Source: Bidens hawaiensis
Taxonomy: Eukaryota > Streptophyta > Magnoliopsida > Asterales > Asteraceae
Reading direction: 5' to 3'
NCBI GenBank assembly: GCA_021521415.1
Contig: JAIQDT010002050.1
Coordinates: 248,001 to 312,000 of the forward strand
DNA length: 64,000 bases
Shown here: one piece after another, positions 23,236 to 33,139 of the stretch
How the letters are laid out: every line of letters starts with the position of its first letter
How positions within the stretch are numbered: position 1 is the first letter of the stretch
Notes under the pieces: generated by a model
The model's database searches: none
Told to the model about the DNA's origin: nothing
The model's input: only the letters and a program-made list of their open reading frames with translations
Position numbers and translations under genes: made by a program

Positions 23236-24840
23236 CCCTTAACCTTGACCTGAAAGATAACCTTCGACCACCAGCCGATTTTGGAGTTTCTAGGAGCTTA
23301 GGATTGCGTATTTTGGCGGTTTTGAAGGAAAGGAATCATTTGGTGAAGTGTTATTTGATCAAGATCGAAGACTACAGGTTTTATCGCCTTTAATATTTCG
23401 TTTCTATTTTTTTTCACCATATTTTCCTTTATGTATTTTGTTTGATTTTCCGATGCTAGCCTAATCGATGAACCTTTGTTAATGTTTGACTTTTATTGGG
23501 ATTTACTTTGCTATGGTTTTATGCATCAGTACGCTGTTTGGTTTTATTTAATTGATGCATATGTGTGCTTGGTTTTGGTTGATGAGTTTTATTGTTCCAC
23601 ATTATCCTTGGTGATTGTTTCATAGAATAAGATTTTGTTAGGTCATGTACTGTGTATTTTTAACTAGTTTATGATTGAATTCGAATAAGATCATAGGAAC
23701 AATAATATTAATTAAACAAATAAAAGTGTGTTGCTAACCTAAAGAGTTGTAAGGTGATAGGTTATTGGTTAGATATTTGCATATTAAGATTTCTAGATGT
23801 AGTTCTTCCTAAGGAGTCCGTCTAGGTTTGATTAATTAACATTGTCTATCGAGTAAGCTGAATTTATTAAACTACCTTTGATTTCAGCGCTGTAAGGTAG
23901 GATTTCATTATAAAGGTACTCATTCATAATTAATTAGGTAATCGTAAAGGAGTCTAATATATAAAATTGGTGTGTCTTAAAACTAATTAGAAGCTCATAG
24001 GTGTCTTCTTGAGAAGGGTCAGGGCTCCTGTTCGGGTTTTTTTCTAAGAGTCTATTTTATGATCTCAGTTCCATAACAAGTATTTTCCAATTAATTTATA
24101 ACTGTAATTTAGAGGATTCTAGACTAGGTGGTTCTTCATCGTCATCTGAGTCAGCCAAATTAAATTGTCTTTTGTTTTATTTAATTGTCTTTTCTAAAGT
24201 ATGTTAACTTATTAGTTTAATGTTAGTGATTTAAAGCCCCCTAAAACAAATATAAAAATAAAAAGTCATGTCGGTTTGTCAAGTCTAATTAGCTATTTTA
24301 CGCAATTTAGAGAGTCTTTTGGGTTCGATATCCGGACTTACTTACCTTTACTAGAGTCGATCGGTTCACTTACCGGTTAGTATGTAAGGCCCCGGTCCCG
24401 GTACCCTACTTTGGTGTCGTATTTACTCATAAACACAGTTCTAAATATCATAGTTAATTAAAACTTTTCGCGGAATATAATAAGCCAACCATATATTACA
24501 TAACATTTTAAATCTTTTCTTAAAATCGTTCAAATTTGTCTATTTTAAAATAAAACATAGTCATAAATGACAACATAACGTTCTTCTCAAGATGCCAAAA
24601 TCTTCTGTCCAATGCCATGTGTCTTCATTCAAGCGAGCTGCCTCATTCTATTTGTCTGCGTGCATACTAAAAGTCAGCTACATTGAGTGAGTTCTAGTAA
24701 ATCAGGCAACATACAATACATACACTTACCTTCATATACGCATCCGAAGATACATATTAAATACTTTATTTACAACCTTTCTTTCATACATTCATACATA
24801 CATACGTCCATACTTTTATACTTCCATACTACGTACATAC

Positions 24841-25030
24841 TATCTCATATATTATTAGGGTCTGATCCCTTCCTTTTCTATCTCAGATATTATTAAGGTC
24901 TGATATCTTTCCTTTCTCTATCTCAAATATTATTAGGGTCTAATCCCTTTCTTCTCTATCTCAGATATTATTAGAGTCTGATCTCTTTCTTCTCTATCTC
25001 AGATATTATCAAGATCTGATCCCTTTCTTC
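24841..25030 (-). repeat. Five-unit tandem hairpin repeat in solo LTR D
   Basis: Units of about 45 bp contain ATTATTAGGGTCTGATCCCT-like text. The inner stem is AGGG/CCCT in units 1 and 3 and AGAG/CTCT in unit 4, around the loop TCTGAT or TCTAAT. Units 2 and 5 are only partly paired. AGATA and TATCT can form an outer stem. Confidence 0.75.
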
Positions 25031-25079
25031 TTTTACAACCATACCTACGTTTCTTTAAATCCTTCACTAGTTACTTTCA

Positions 25080-25215
25080 TACATACTTTTAATCTCATAC
25101 ATACAGCATCCATTCATATATCATACCCCTCATACACATATATTATTCATACATATTCATATATCATACACCTCATTCACATATATCATTCATACATATT
25201 CATATATCATACACT
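25080..25215 (-). repeat. CATATATCATAC-type short repeats in LTR D
   Basis: Several imperfect copies of TCATACATATTCATATATCA, many in tandem. Confidence 0.75.
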
Positions 25216-25262
25216 TACCACTTAAGGTAAGTGTATTAACTATACACATCGAGTATGCACAC

Positions 25263-25293
25263 AGCCCCGAAAACATAACAAGGAAATGGGGCT
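25263..25293 (-). other. Conserved AGCCCC/GGGGCT stem-loop of LTR D
   Basis: On the minus strand AGCCCC and GGGGCT enclose an 19-base loop containing TTGTTATGTTTT, followed by GTGTGCATACTCGATGTG. The same block occurs in both LTRs of element C. Confidence 0.7.
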
Positions 25294-25584
25294 AGAAACT
25301 CACATGAGTTATATTACGTTCACCGTTAATGGTTATTCCTTTCTTTAGTTGTGCGCGACTAACTGTTTAATAAACGCAATATCAAATACTGCTCTAGCCA
25401 TTCTTAACTGTCTGCTTAATTAGTCCTAAGCGTCTAAGCAGGTTTTACTTCATTGATCCCTACCCGGTTAATTAATCATTATACATTGACCCCTTTAAGG
25501 TATCTTTCATTAATTAATAAAGTCCAAGGGCTTCTATGTAATTGAACCATGTATTCAAAGTCCAGGGACCTTTATGTCATTTTA

Positions 25585-25980
25585 TCAAACTTCATTCGTC
25601 CTTTGACCCTTAACGAATTGTGCTCATTCATTGACTGGACTAACGGATGAGGATCTAACAAATGTGAGCTCATTCATTAGTCTGATATAACGAATGACCT
25701 CCAGTGAATGAGGCTTCCATAACGAATGGGCTACTCATTCGTTACTTCATAACGAATAAGTCTTTCATAACGAATGGACTCATTCATTTGATCTGGCTAA
25801 CGAATTGACCTTCCAACGTGGGGGTACATTCGTTAGTTCTCCACAACGAATGGCATAACGAATGGCAGTTTATTCGTTGTTCTTCCTTAACGAATGGGAA
25901 TAGTGAATGGCTTGACGAATGTAACTCGTTCGTTATTCTTCCTTAGCGAATGGGCATAACGAATGGCAGTTCATTCCTTA
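25585..25980 (-). repeat. ACGAATG / CATTCGT motif array in LTR D
   Basis: Around twenty-five copies of ATAACGAATGG, CATTCGTTA and variants in both orientations, with some fused into palindromes. It corresponds to the array in LTR G. Confidence 0.85.
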
Positions 25981-26700
25981 TACGCGCCTAGGTTAGGTCA
26001 GAGAATGTTCGAACATTCCCTGACATTCCCCTATCACCGGCGCCACCTTTCTGGCACCGTCATCATTGGAAAACCGGGATCTCGCCGGAAAAGCGAGATC
26101 TCACGTGTTTTTTTCCACCTTTCTTCAACATTTTCGTCCCGTTTGATCCAGGTCTGAGCTAGGGTGACCCCTAAGTTCGTTTTTATATCAGTTTATACCC
26201 GATTCCATCTGGACCTTGTGACTTTAACGGTTGAGGGTGTCGGTTCATCGTTTCGCGACTAGACCTAGTGGGTTTGGATCCATATAAGATCATACTATCA
26301 TACCTCGGATCAATGTTCAGTTCTTCCTTCTTGGCTTCGATTATGGAAAGAGAGAAAGAGAACGAGAGAGAGAGAGAGCGCACTTAAGTGGGTGTTTTGG
26401 GTGGTGTATAGAATGAGTGGAAATGAATGGATTAATGAATAATTATAATTTATATATTATGGGTCATGGGCTTAAGCCCATGGTCTTTCTTTCTTCCTTA
26501 TTAATCCAAGTCCATTACCCATATTTATTTAACCCAACACAAGCCCAATTCATAATAACTAATATTATTATTTTATTAACTGAAACAGGAAACAGGATGT
26601 TACATAGTAGTTTAGTTGAGTTTAGAGAGTATAGAGTATTATTTAGTGTCTAGATTAAGTTAATTTAGTAAATAATTTTACAACTACTTTTAGCACATCA

Positions 26701-27836
26701 AATGCGAAGGACAAATTTCCCCAGAATGTTTAGAATTTGATACTTTTGACCCGGAACTTTGTTTAAATGCAAATATTGTAAAGAATTTCAAGAAATAGCA
26801 TTTTTGATCAGATAGTAACAACTCATAAGCATAAATAAATATAAACGATAACACGGTATATGAAACAAAATACTCGAATTTTATTTGTAATTAAGATCTG
26901 ATTTACAAAACGGGTCGTGCACGTGAAAATGGAAAATGACAAATGTCAGAGATACGAATTAGAAATTGATCTTGAGAAATAAAAAGAATTGAATACTTTT
27001 AATAAGGAATCTTTGATTTCAATTTTTAATATTGGAATAATCGCATCAAATAGAAAGTATAGTTAAAAAGAGAGAGACTAATAAAAATGAGAGAGAACGG
27101 GATAATATAGGATCACTTAAGGAATAGCATAATTATAATACTCTTATCAAATATATTTATTATTCCCGTTCTTTTTATTTACCTTCAAAAATTCTGCTAT
27201 AATTAGTGTTATTATTGATCAAAAATCTAATGGTTGGTATTTATTTCTTCATTATGACAATTATTATTCTTCTACAACTAACTTTCATCTCTTTTTCTCT
27301 ATCATTATCTCTTTGTATATACATGTGTGTGTATGTATGTATATAAGTCTTTTAGAAATATAAAATAGATATAAAATTAAATTGGATTTGATTTTATAAA
27401 AACCAGTCACAAAAGTATATTTTATGTGTTATTAGATAATTTATTGAGTATGTGTTCTAAACCTCCTAACCTTATGGTTTTGAGTTGGGCTTAGGAAACT
27501 TAGGGCCTAAGTTTTGTAATTAACTTTTAATTACTAAGTCTATAAATAAATCACAATACAGTATAGTGCAACCCTAAAATCGTCGCACAAAAGACAAACT
27601 TGAGATAGTTATCTTGACTTGGTGGCGATCAGCCAAGGCAATCTCAAAGGTGTTTAGTTTAGTTGATTTACGTGTTTGAGCTAGAACCTTAGACTTCATT
27701 GCTTGGTTGTGGTCTTGTGGGCTCCATTAGTATCTAGTTTCATTCAGTCAATCAAAGTTTAAAGATTTCATAAGGTATGATATTATAAGAAACCTTACGT
27801 TTGTGTTGACGACATCATTTTCTCACACAGACTGTT
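26701..27836. other. Unclassified AT-rich DNA between Athila LTR and copia element
   Basis: No coding sequence is recognised. A GA-rich/foldback unit lies near 27094-27173 and a TATG microsatellite near 27330. From about 27480 the sequence has CTATAAATAAATCAC and a GGGCCTAAG-type segment, which could be a decayed LTR or promoter, but I found no partner copy in the window. Confidence 0.4.
27094..27173. repeat. Short foldback (MITE-like)
   Basis: GAACGGGATAATATA and TATTTATTATTCCCGTTC are inverted copies around a 45 bp centre. No clear TSD. Confidence 0.5.
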
Positions 27837-28168
27837 TGTTGGGAATTACCGAGTCGACTTATGGCTATGTGTGGAGCGACTTGGGATACAAGAAACCGGT
27901 TAACTTGGCGTGCAAGTAATCGGGTTATCTATGGATAGTTATTTTATGGAATAATCTATTTTAGGTTTAGATGGAAATAATTATCGTGTTGATTTTATTC
28001 TGTCCTAAATATATTCTAACGCGTTTAGGTTAGTCTATATATACCGTGTTTAGGGTATGGGATATTGTATCAAGCTTTTGAGTCAGATTTCTTGATCATC
28101 AATAAAGTTTGGGTGTTATCCAAATATTGTTCTTTGTTCTTGTTCATTACGAACCTTTGATTACCATA
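27837..28168 (+). repeat. 5' LTR of the copia element
   Basis: 332 bp, TGTTGGG...ACCATA, with TATATATACCGTG (28034) as a likely TATA segment and AATAAAGTTTGGGTG near 28101 as a polyadenylation-like signal. Confidence 0.9.
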
Positions 28169-28170
28169 AT

Positions 28171-28182
28171 TGGTATCGGAGC
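28171..28182 (+). promoter_or_regulatory. Primer binding site of the copia element
   Basis: TGGTATCGGAGC, two bases after the LTR; one mismatch to the initiator-methionine tRNA site. Confidence 0.88.
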
Positions 28183-28243
28183 GGTACTAAATCAGTCGGG
28201 CCTGTATAATCAGAAGGAAGGAGAAGCCTGTGTGACCTGGGGT

Positions 28244-29013
28244 TACTCCGATTGAAACAAGCAAATCGAACAACGATCCCGTGATCAGAAATTCGTCCGT
28301 CCGTGGCCAAGGGACTGCCAAGCAAACAAATCAATTTTGCATATCATAAATCTTGAAAAAGTCAACATGTCACTTTGACTTTAGTGATTTGATTCATAGT
28401 GAAGGTTGGTGATCAATTATTATTGAGTTGAAATAACGAATTATAAAAAAAAAAAAGAAAGAAAAACCGAAGTGCGATTTTTGTTAGTACAGACAAGGAG
28501 GGTAAAGAATAAACAAGTGTTAAGGTTTAACGAACAACGATGGGTGATCAATCGGCAAAAGAAACGAACCCGAACCTGAACTCGTTTCAATGTCCAAAAC
28601 TATCAACAACGAATTACACGGTTTGGGCTACTCCGATTGGAACAAGCAAATCGAACAACGATCCCGTGATCAGAAATTCGTCCGTCCGTGGCCAAGGGAC
28701 TGCCAAGCAAACAAATCAATTTTGCATATCATAAATCTTGAAAAAGTCAACATGTCACTTTGTCTTTAGTGATTTGATTCATAGTGAAGGTTGGTGATCA
28801 ATTATTATTGAGTTGAAATAACGAATTATATAAAAAAAACAAAAAGAAAAACCGAAGTGCGATTTTTGTTAGTACAGACAAGGAGGGTAAAGAATAAACA
28901 AGTGTTAAGGTTTAACGAACAATGACGGGTGATCAATCGGCAAAAGAAACGAACCCGAACCCGAACTCGTTTCAATGTCCGAAACTATCAACAACGAATT
29001 ACACGGTTTGGGC
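28244..29013 (+). repeat. Tandem duplication (385 bp unit) of the copia leader and gag start
   Basis: 28244-28628 and 28629-29013 are near-identical direct copies, joined at TACTCCGATTG. The first copy encodes a truncated 64-residue frame (28540-28734) beginning MGDQSAKETNPN, because the duplication cuts gag after NYTVWA. Small differences, including the length of an A-run near 28446, separate them. Confidence 0.9.
28540..28734 (+). pseudogene. Truncated duplicate of copia gag N-terminus
   Basis: Sixty-four residues starting MGDQSAKETNPN, matching the first part of the full gag at 28922 up to NYTVWA, then running into duplicated leader sequence. It would precede the real gag as an upstream open frame in any transcript. 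Probably non-functional. Confidence 0.75.
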
Positions 29014-29740
29014 TATGCATATGCGTATGTTGATGAATGTGCATGGCGTGTGGGACACGATCGATCCAGGTAGCGGCGATGCAAAACTAAACAATATTGC
29101 AATCGCTTTGATTTTTCAGTCGATCCCTGAAGCACAGATTTTACAAGTGGGTAATCTGCGCACGGCGAAAGAGATGTGGGAAGCGTTAAAGACCCGACAT
29201 CTAGGTTCAGAACGGGTGAAGGAGGCGAAGCTCCAAACCCTAACTTCAGAGTTCGACAGGTTGAAGATGAAAGAAACAAGGACGATTGATGAGTATGCAG
29301 CCACGTTATCGAGTTACTCGTCAAAAGCCGCCACGCTCGGAGAGATATTCTCGGAAGAAAAAATGGTAAAAAAATTCCTTACAAGTCTTTCGAGACGTTT
29401 TATTCATATAGTTGCATCACTTGAACAAGTTCTAGATTTAAAGACGGTTGGGTTTGATGATGTGGTGGGTCGGTTAAAAGCCTATGAAGAGAGAATAAAA
29501 GAAGACAATCTTCAAACCGAGAGCAGTCAAAGTCGGTTGATGTTCACCAAATCTGAACCAGTTAGCAGGGGTCGAGGTCGAGGATCCTATGCTTCAAGAG
29601 GACGGGGACGCGCTCGAGATGATAAGAAAGGAAAAGGTATGGAACGAGATTTGTCTTATATTAAATGCTACAGGTGCGATGAATTTGGGCGCTTTGTTTC
29701 GAGGTGCCCGACTGATTTCGGAAAGATGAAGCAAATCTAA
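28922..29740 (+). CDS. Copia gag polyprotein part (UBN2/Retrotran_gag type)
   Basis: Open frame of 272 residues starting MTGDQSAKE. The fold block NYTVWAMHMRMLM, then KEMWEALKTRHLG, LTSEFDRLKM and EKMVKKFLTSL are characteristic of copia gag. A basic GRGRGSYASRGRGRA linker follows and one zinc knuckle, CYRCDEFGRFVSRC (residues about 250-263), which keeps the CCHC pattern only loosely (C-x2-C-x8-C; the histidine is replaced by phenylalanine). Gag would form the virus-like particle and bind RNA. The frame is uninterrupted, but loss of the knuckle histidine may impair RNA binding. A short gap and frame change separate it from the protease frame. Confidence 0.85.
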   Translation: MTGDQSAKETNPNPNSFQCPKLSTTNYTVWAMHMRMLMNVHGVWDTIDPGSGDAKLNNIAIALIFQSIPEAQILQVGNLRTAKEMWEALKTRHLGSERVKEAKLQTLTSEFDRLKMKETRTIDEYAATLSSYSSKAATLGEIFSEEKMVKKFLTSLSRRFIHIVASLEQVLDLKTVGFDDVVGRLKAYEERIKEDNLQTESSQSRLMFTKSEPVSRGRGRGSYASRGRGRARDDKKGKGMERDLSYIKCYRCDEFGRFVSRCPTDFGKMKQI

Positions 29741-29787
29741 ACCGAACAGAAGAAAATAAAACAAATGGTTTAGATGCTTCGTTTTTC

Positions 29788-30951
29788 ATGATGGAAGGTG
29801 TTCGGGAAACCGTATACCTTAACGAAGATAAAGTAATTCCGACGAAGTACGATACCGATTCGGGCGAGACCGACATGTGGCACTTAGATAATGGTGCAAG
29901 TAACCATATGATAGGAAACCGTGAATATTTTGCGGAATTAAACGAACAAATAGTCGGACGAGTAAGGTTCGGTGATGGTTCGTGTGTACCGATCAAAGGG
30001 AAGGGTTCGATTATATTTGAAGGTAAAAGTGGCGAACGGAAACTAATGACCGATATTTATTATATTCCGGGTTTGCAATGTAATGTGATTAGTTTGGGGC
30101 AAGAAACCAAGTCAGGTTGTGATATTCGGATGAGGAGTAACTACTTAACGATGCACGATAGTAGTGGAATGTTACTAATGAAGGTCACGAGGAACTCCAA
30201 GATGCTTTATAAAATCCGACTAAATATTGGGAACCCAACGTGTTTACAAGCAAAATTACCATGTATGTTTTCCGGTGTTTGCAGGCAAATAGATGTCGGA
30301 TCTGGACGGGTGAAACCGAACCCAACCCAAACTTACAGCAGCAATAGCGACAGTTCAGAAACGAACTGCTGCAATAGCGACGGCGAAACTGACGCTAAAA
30401 ACAGCAACTGCGACAGCCTCATTACAATCAGCAGCATCACTGTCGCAAACAACAGCATTAGCAACAAAACTGTCGCTAACAGCAAAGATTCTGTCGCTAA
30501 CAGCACAAATCCCGTCGCAAACTGCAGTAAGGTAAATTCCGATGAAGAACACGAAGAACTACTAGTGTTATTGAATGATGAATTGAGTAGTTTTGATGAA
30601 GCGAAATCGAAACCCAAGTGGATGAAAGCGATGCGGGCCGAGATCAATTCAATCAAGAAAAAGAAAACGCGGAGTTTAACGAGGTTACCAAAAGAAGTTA
30701 AACCAATCGGTAAACGGGTATTCAAGGTAAAACGGAATCCCGGCGAGTCAATAAACAAACACAAGGCGATGCTTGTGGTGAAAGGATGCGTGCAACAACC
30801 CAGGATTGATTATGACAAAGTGTTCGCCCCAGAAGCACGAATCGAGAAGATACGGTTTTTGGTTGGTCTCGCGCGGATTAAATTCAAGGAGATGCAAGCC
30901 TTGTTAAAGTTGGAAGATCTCCCTTGTATGACTCAGAAATTCAGGGGGTGA
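29788..30951 (+). pseudogene. Copia protease fused to RT N-terminus by internal deletion
   Basis: Open frame of 387 residues, but chimeric by deletion. Residues about 30-150 hold the protease and GAG-pre-integrase start: WHLDNGASNHM (the usual D-S/N-G-A active site region), VPIKGKGSI, YYIPGLQCNVISLGQ. After about residue 160 the sequence jumps to a Ser/Asn/Thr-rich linker (residues 185-250). It then enters the start of RT: KPKWMKAMRAEINSI, KPIGKRVFKVKRNP, VFAPEARIEKIRFLVGLA. Integrase, the RT catalytic box and RNase H are absent. The open frame survived deletion, which may be chance. Confidence 0.85.
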
Positions 30952-30952
30952 T

Positions 30953-31281
30953 TGTTGGGAATTACCGAGTCGACTTATGGCTATGCGTGGAGCAACTTGG
31001 GATACAAGAAACCGGTTAACTTGGCGTGCAAGCAATCGGGTTATCTATGGATAGTTATTTTATGGAAATCTATTTTAGGTTTAGATGGAAATAATTATCG
31101 TGTTGATTTTATTATGTCCTAAATATATTCTAACGCGTTTAGGTTAGTCTATATATACCGTGTTTAGGTATGGGATATTGTATCAAGTTTTTGAGTTAGA
31201 TTTCTTGATCATCAATAAAGTTTAGGTGTTATCCAAATATTGTTCTTTGTTCTTGTTCATTACGAACCTTTGATTACCATA
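30953..31281 (+). repeat. 3' LTR of the copia element
   Basis: 329 bp, closely matching the 5' LTR, with a few substitutions and short indels (for example GTGGAGCAACTT against GTGGAGCGACTT). Confidence 0.9.
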
Positions 31282-31440
31282 CTGTTAACGCAACACAATA
31301 CAGAGTTTAACATGTTTAGGTATATGAGTTAAACATGGTCTGTGTCTAACTTTTTAACCTACTAACGGAAAAGTTCTAGTATGCTTTTGAGTCATTAATA
31401 TTAGTTCCTTCGTACTTGCATATTATTATTTTGAAATAAA

Positions 31441-31478
31441 CTCTCTCTCTCTCTCTCTATTTATGTATGTATGTATGG
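31441..31478. repeat. CT and TATG microsatellites
   Basis: (CT)n followed by (TATG)n at the edge of the Mutator-like end. Confidence 0.85.
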
Positions 31479-31479
31479 T

Positions 31480-31840
31480 TCATGCGAGAAGTCAAATTAT
31501 AGCAAGAAGTACGGAAAATCAATTTGGACTACTTATTTAACTTTTAATATTATATACTTAAGAATATATGGAAAATGTATTAAAGTAACATAGATATATT
31601 CTCTCCAATTAATATAATTTTTTAAATTTTTTTTTTGAAAAGTGAACTTTTTTTAATCTTTGTTGTCTATGGGACTTGAATCCAGGACCTCTCATTTCCA
31701 AACCTAGACGCTTAAAGGTTTTCCCTTTACCAATTGACCATCAACCCATTGGTTCCAATTAATATAATTAATCACGCCATAATAATTACCTCTTTAACTA
31801 ATACAATTAATCAATCCATAATAATTTAAAGAAAAAAATC
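31480..31840. mobile_element. Mutator-like end related to the 9475-11541 element
   Basis: GAAGTCAAATTATAGCAAGAA, ACTACTTATTTAACTTTTAA and the following CTCTCCAATTAATA...CCATAATAATTACC track the left inverted repeat of the Mutator-like element at 9475. Only one end is recognised. The SINE at 31620-31754 interrupts it. Confidence 0.6.
31620..31754 (-). mobile_element. tRNA-derived SINE with 15 bp TSD
   Basis: On the minus strand TGGTCAATTGGTAAAGG (box A-like) and GGATTCAAGTCCC (box B-like) lie about 40 bp apart, and the unit ends in an A-rich tail (T-run at 31620-31640 on the plus strand). The perfect direct repeat CCAATTAATATAATT flanks it (31605-31619 and 31755-31769). Length about 135 bp. 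No tRNA cloverleaf or acceptor stem is preserved, so it is not a tRNA gene. Confidence 0.8.
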
Positions 31841-32242
31841 AGTAAGTCCATTGAAAAAAAGAAGAAGAAAACCACAATTTTTGTTTATAATTTTCTTCTG
31901 CTCTATCTTTATTTCCACTTCTTCCTAAGCATCTTAATTTTTTTTTTACACATCTTCAGTTTCTTTGTATGTATCTTCAATTTCGTCATACACATCTTCA
32001 AATTCTTCCTACGTATAAACAAAAAAAATTATCTATTTGTAAAATGCAATCGATGATGGAGATGCTATATATTATAAACTATGTTAGAGCTCGTGCTACA
32101 CACAAATGAAAAATATAATAAAAGTAAAATATTATTATATGTAATACGTAAATTGAGTTATTTTTTATAATAATTTTTACTTATGACTTTTATAATATGT
32201 TTTTGATATATTTTTTCACAATTAATTATAAATTATAATTTG

Positions 32243-32513
32243 CAAACCGAAATTTCGGTTTTTCAAAAAAAACCATTGGTTAATGTTTTGATTTTGTTTT
32301 TTCGGTTAATTCGGTTTCGGTTAGGTTTTTTCGATTTTCTGCTCATGTGCACTACACCGACGAGGTTACCGACGAAGTTTTTTATTTTTGGAACAATATC
32401 AACATATAAGAATAATCAAAAAAAACCGAACTGAAACCGAATTAACCGAAAAAAACAAATCAAAACATTAACCGATGGTTTTTTTTTTTGAAAAATTGAA
32501 ATTTCGGTTTCGG
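32243..32513. repeat. Foldback with about 95 bp arms rich in CGGTTT
   Basis: 32243-32331 and 32417-32513 are inverted copies (for example GGTTAATGTTTTGATTT against AAATCAAAACATTAACC), with about an 85 bp spacer. The transcript would form a long hairpin. No TSD was found; origin unknown. Confidence 0.75.
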
Positions 32514-32639
32514 TTCGGCTACCCATTTCTAAAATACAGAAAAAAAAAGCGAACCAAACCGACGTATTACCCGAACTGAACCGAACCGATGTATAACCGA
32601 ACCGTATTGCTTCAGGACCCACTAGAATAATTTATTTGG

Positions 32640-33139
32640 TTAACCCAACTTTATGGTTCACAAGTCTTTGTTTAACATATACCAAGTGTGGCCCATTTAA
32701 CATATAATAATATTTGACTTAACAATATTTAACCTACAATATACATAATCATATACATAGACATCACCCTCACCCTCTCAGCCACCACCACCATCCGGCA
32801 ACCACCAACACTAGCTGGCAGCCACCAGTCCACCACCACCAGCCACGCACCTCAAACCACTCAACCACCACCACCAACCATGTCCTTTGCCACGCACCAG
32901 CACGCACCTCCCGTCAGTTTCAGTTCCAAGTTAGCCAAGCATGTAGTGTTCATTATGTTTAGTCAATCTGTTGAGGTTCATTGATGATGTTAATGGCCAT
33001 TATATGTTATGGTTTTGTACGTTTACACTAATTTCCAGATTTGTATGCTTCACTTTGATTGTTAATTTCTATATTTGTTAGTTTTTGGTTTAGGAAAAAT
33101 TGTTGTTCAGTTTAATTCGGGTTAATATGGTTTCCTTTT
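32640..33139 (+). other. Probable 5' part of the hAT element, left of insertion A
   Basis: Because A has the TSD CTTTT, bases before 33140 were once joined to 50369 and lie upstream of the hAT reading frame. The stretch contains a CCACCA-rich region (32765-32890) and AT-rich DNA. No hAT terminal inverted repeat was recognised, so the true left end is unknown. Confidence 0.4.

Larger units (their letters stand above)
24383..26604 (-). repeat. Solo LTR D (Tekay-like family, related to C and G)
   Basis: The plus strand starts TGTAAGGCCCCGG and ends GGATGTTACA; minus-strand orientation gives the ends TGTAACATCC...GGGGCCTTACA, as in C. A perfect 5 bp TSD TAGTA flanks it (24378-24382 and 26605-26609), and there is no internal region, so it arose by LTR-LTR recombination. 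Sense order on the minus strand: an AACGAATG motif array (25585-25980), the AGCCCC/GGGGCT stem-loop (25263-25293), CATATATCATAC-type repeats (25080-25215), a five-unit hairpin array (24841-25030), then the block GAACTCACTCAATGTAGCTG shared with C. Length 2222 bp. Confidence 0.92.
6650..26700 (+). mobile_element. Decayed Athila-lineage gypsy element, 5' end missing, with nested insertions
   Basis: On the plus strand, in order: Athila-like nucleocapsid and protease (7134-8645), RT (12524-13440), RNase H and integrase (13577-14751), an Athila-type ORF in the env-like position (19871-21293), a GTGTGGGA-type polypurine tract and a 3' LTR (22879-26700). This is the Athila layout. Interrupters are H (about 8651-12523), the small LTR element (15801-17759) and D (24383-26604). 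The 5' LTR would lie left of the window, beyond G. All coding parts have stops or frameshifts. Whether the gag fragment at 6650-7040 belongs to it is uncertain. Confidence 0.8.
22879..26700 (+). repeat. 3' LTR of the Athila element, interrupted by solo LTR D
   Basis: Begins TGATATACTG directly after the purine-rich AGTGTGGGAATATT and ends TTTTAGCACATCA, giving TG...CA ends. A CG-rich stretch (23120-23170) and TATATAAACACCC near 23227 mark the promoter region. It is split at 24378-24382 by D. Without D it is about 1.6 kb. The sequence after 26700 lacks the usual Athila primer site, as expected after a 3' LTR. Its partner LTR lies off the window. Confidence 0.75.
27837..31281 (+). mobile_element. 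Deleted Ty1/copia element with intact ends
   Basis: LTRs of about 330 bp (27837-28168, 30953-31281) start TGTTGGGAATTACC and end GATTACCATA. TSD CTGTT at 27832-27836 and 31282-31286. The PBS (28171-28182) is TGGTATCGGAGC; a GGGGGTGAT purine tract precedes the 3' LTR. Inside are a tandem duplication (28244-29013), a copia gag (28922-29740) and a reading frame joining protease to the first part of RT (29788-30951). Integrase and most of RT and RNase H are missing, so it cannot be autonomous. The two LTRs are nearly identical, suggesting fairly recent insertion. Confidence 0.93.

Noticed and set aside
27541..27836. Host gene promoter and 5' UTR upstream of the copia insertion
   Set aside because: CTATAAATAAATC looks like a TATA box, but no coding exon follows on either side of the insertion; a decayed LTR is equally likely.
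31660..31745. tRNA gene on the minus strand
   Set aside because: Boxes A and B exist, but there is no acceptor stem or cloverleaf; TSD and A-tail show a SINE.
32765..32890. Proline/threonine-rich exon in the CCACCA-rich stretch
   Set aside because: Simple-sequence composition, no open frame of useful length or splice context.
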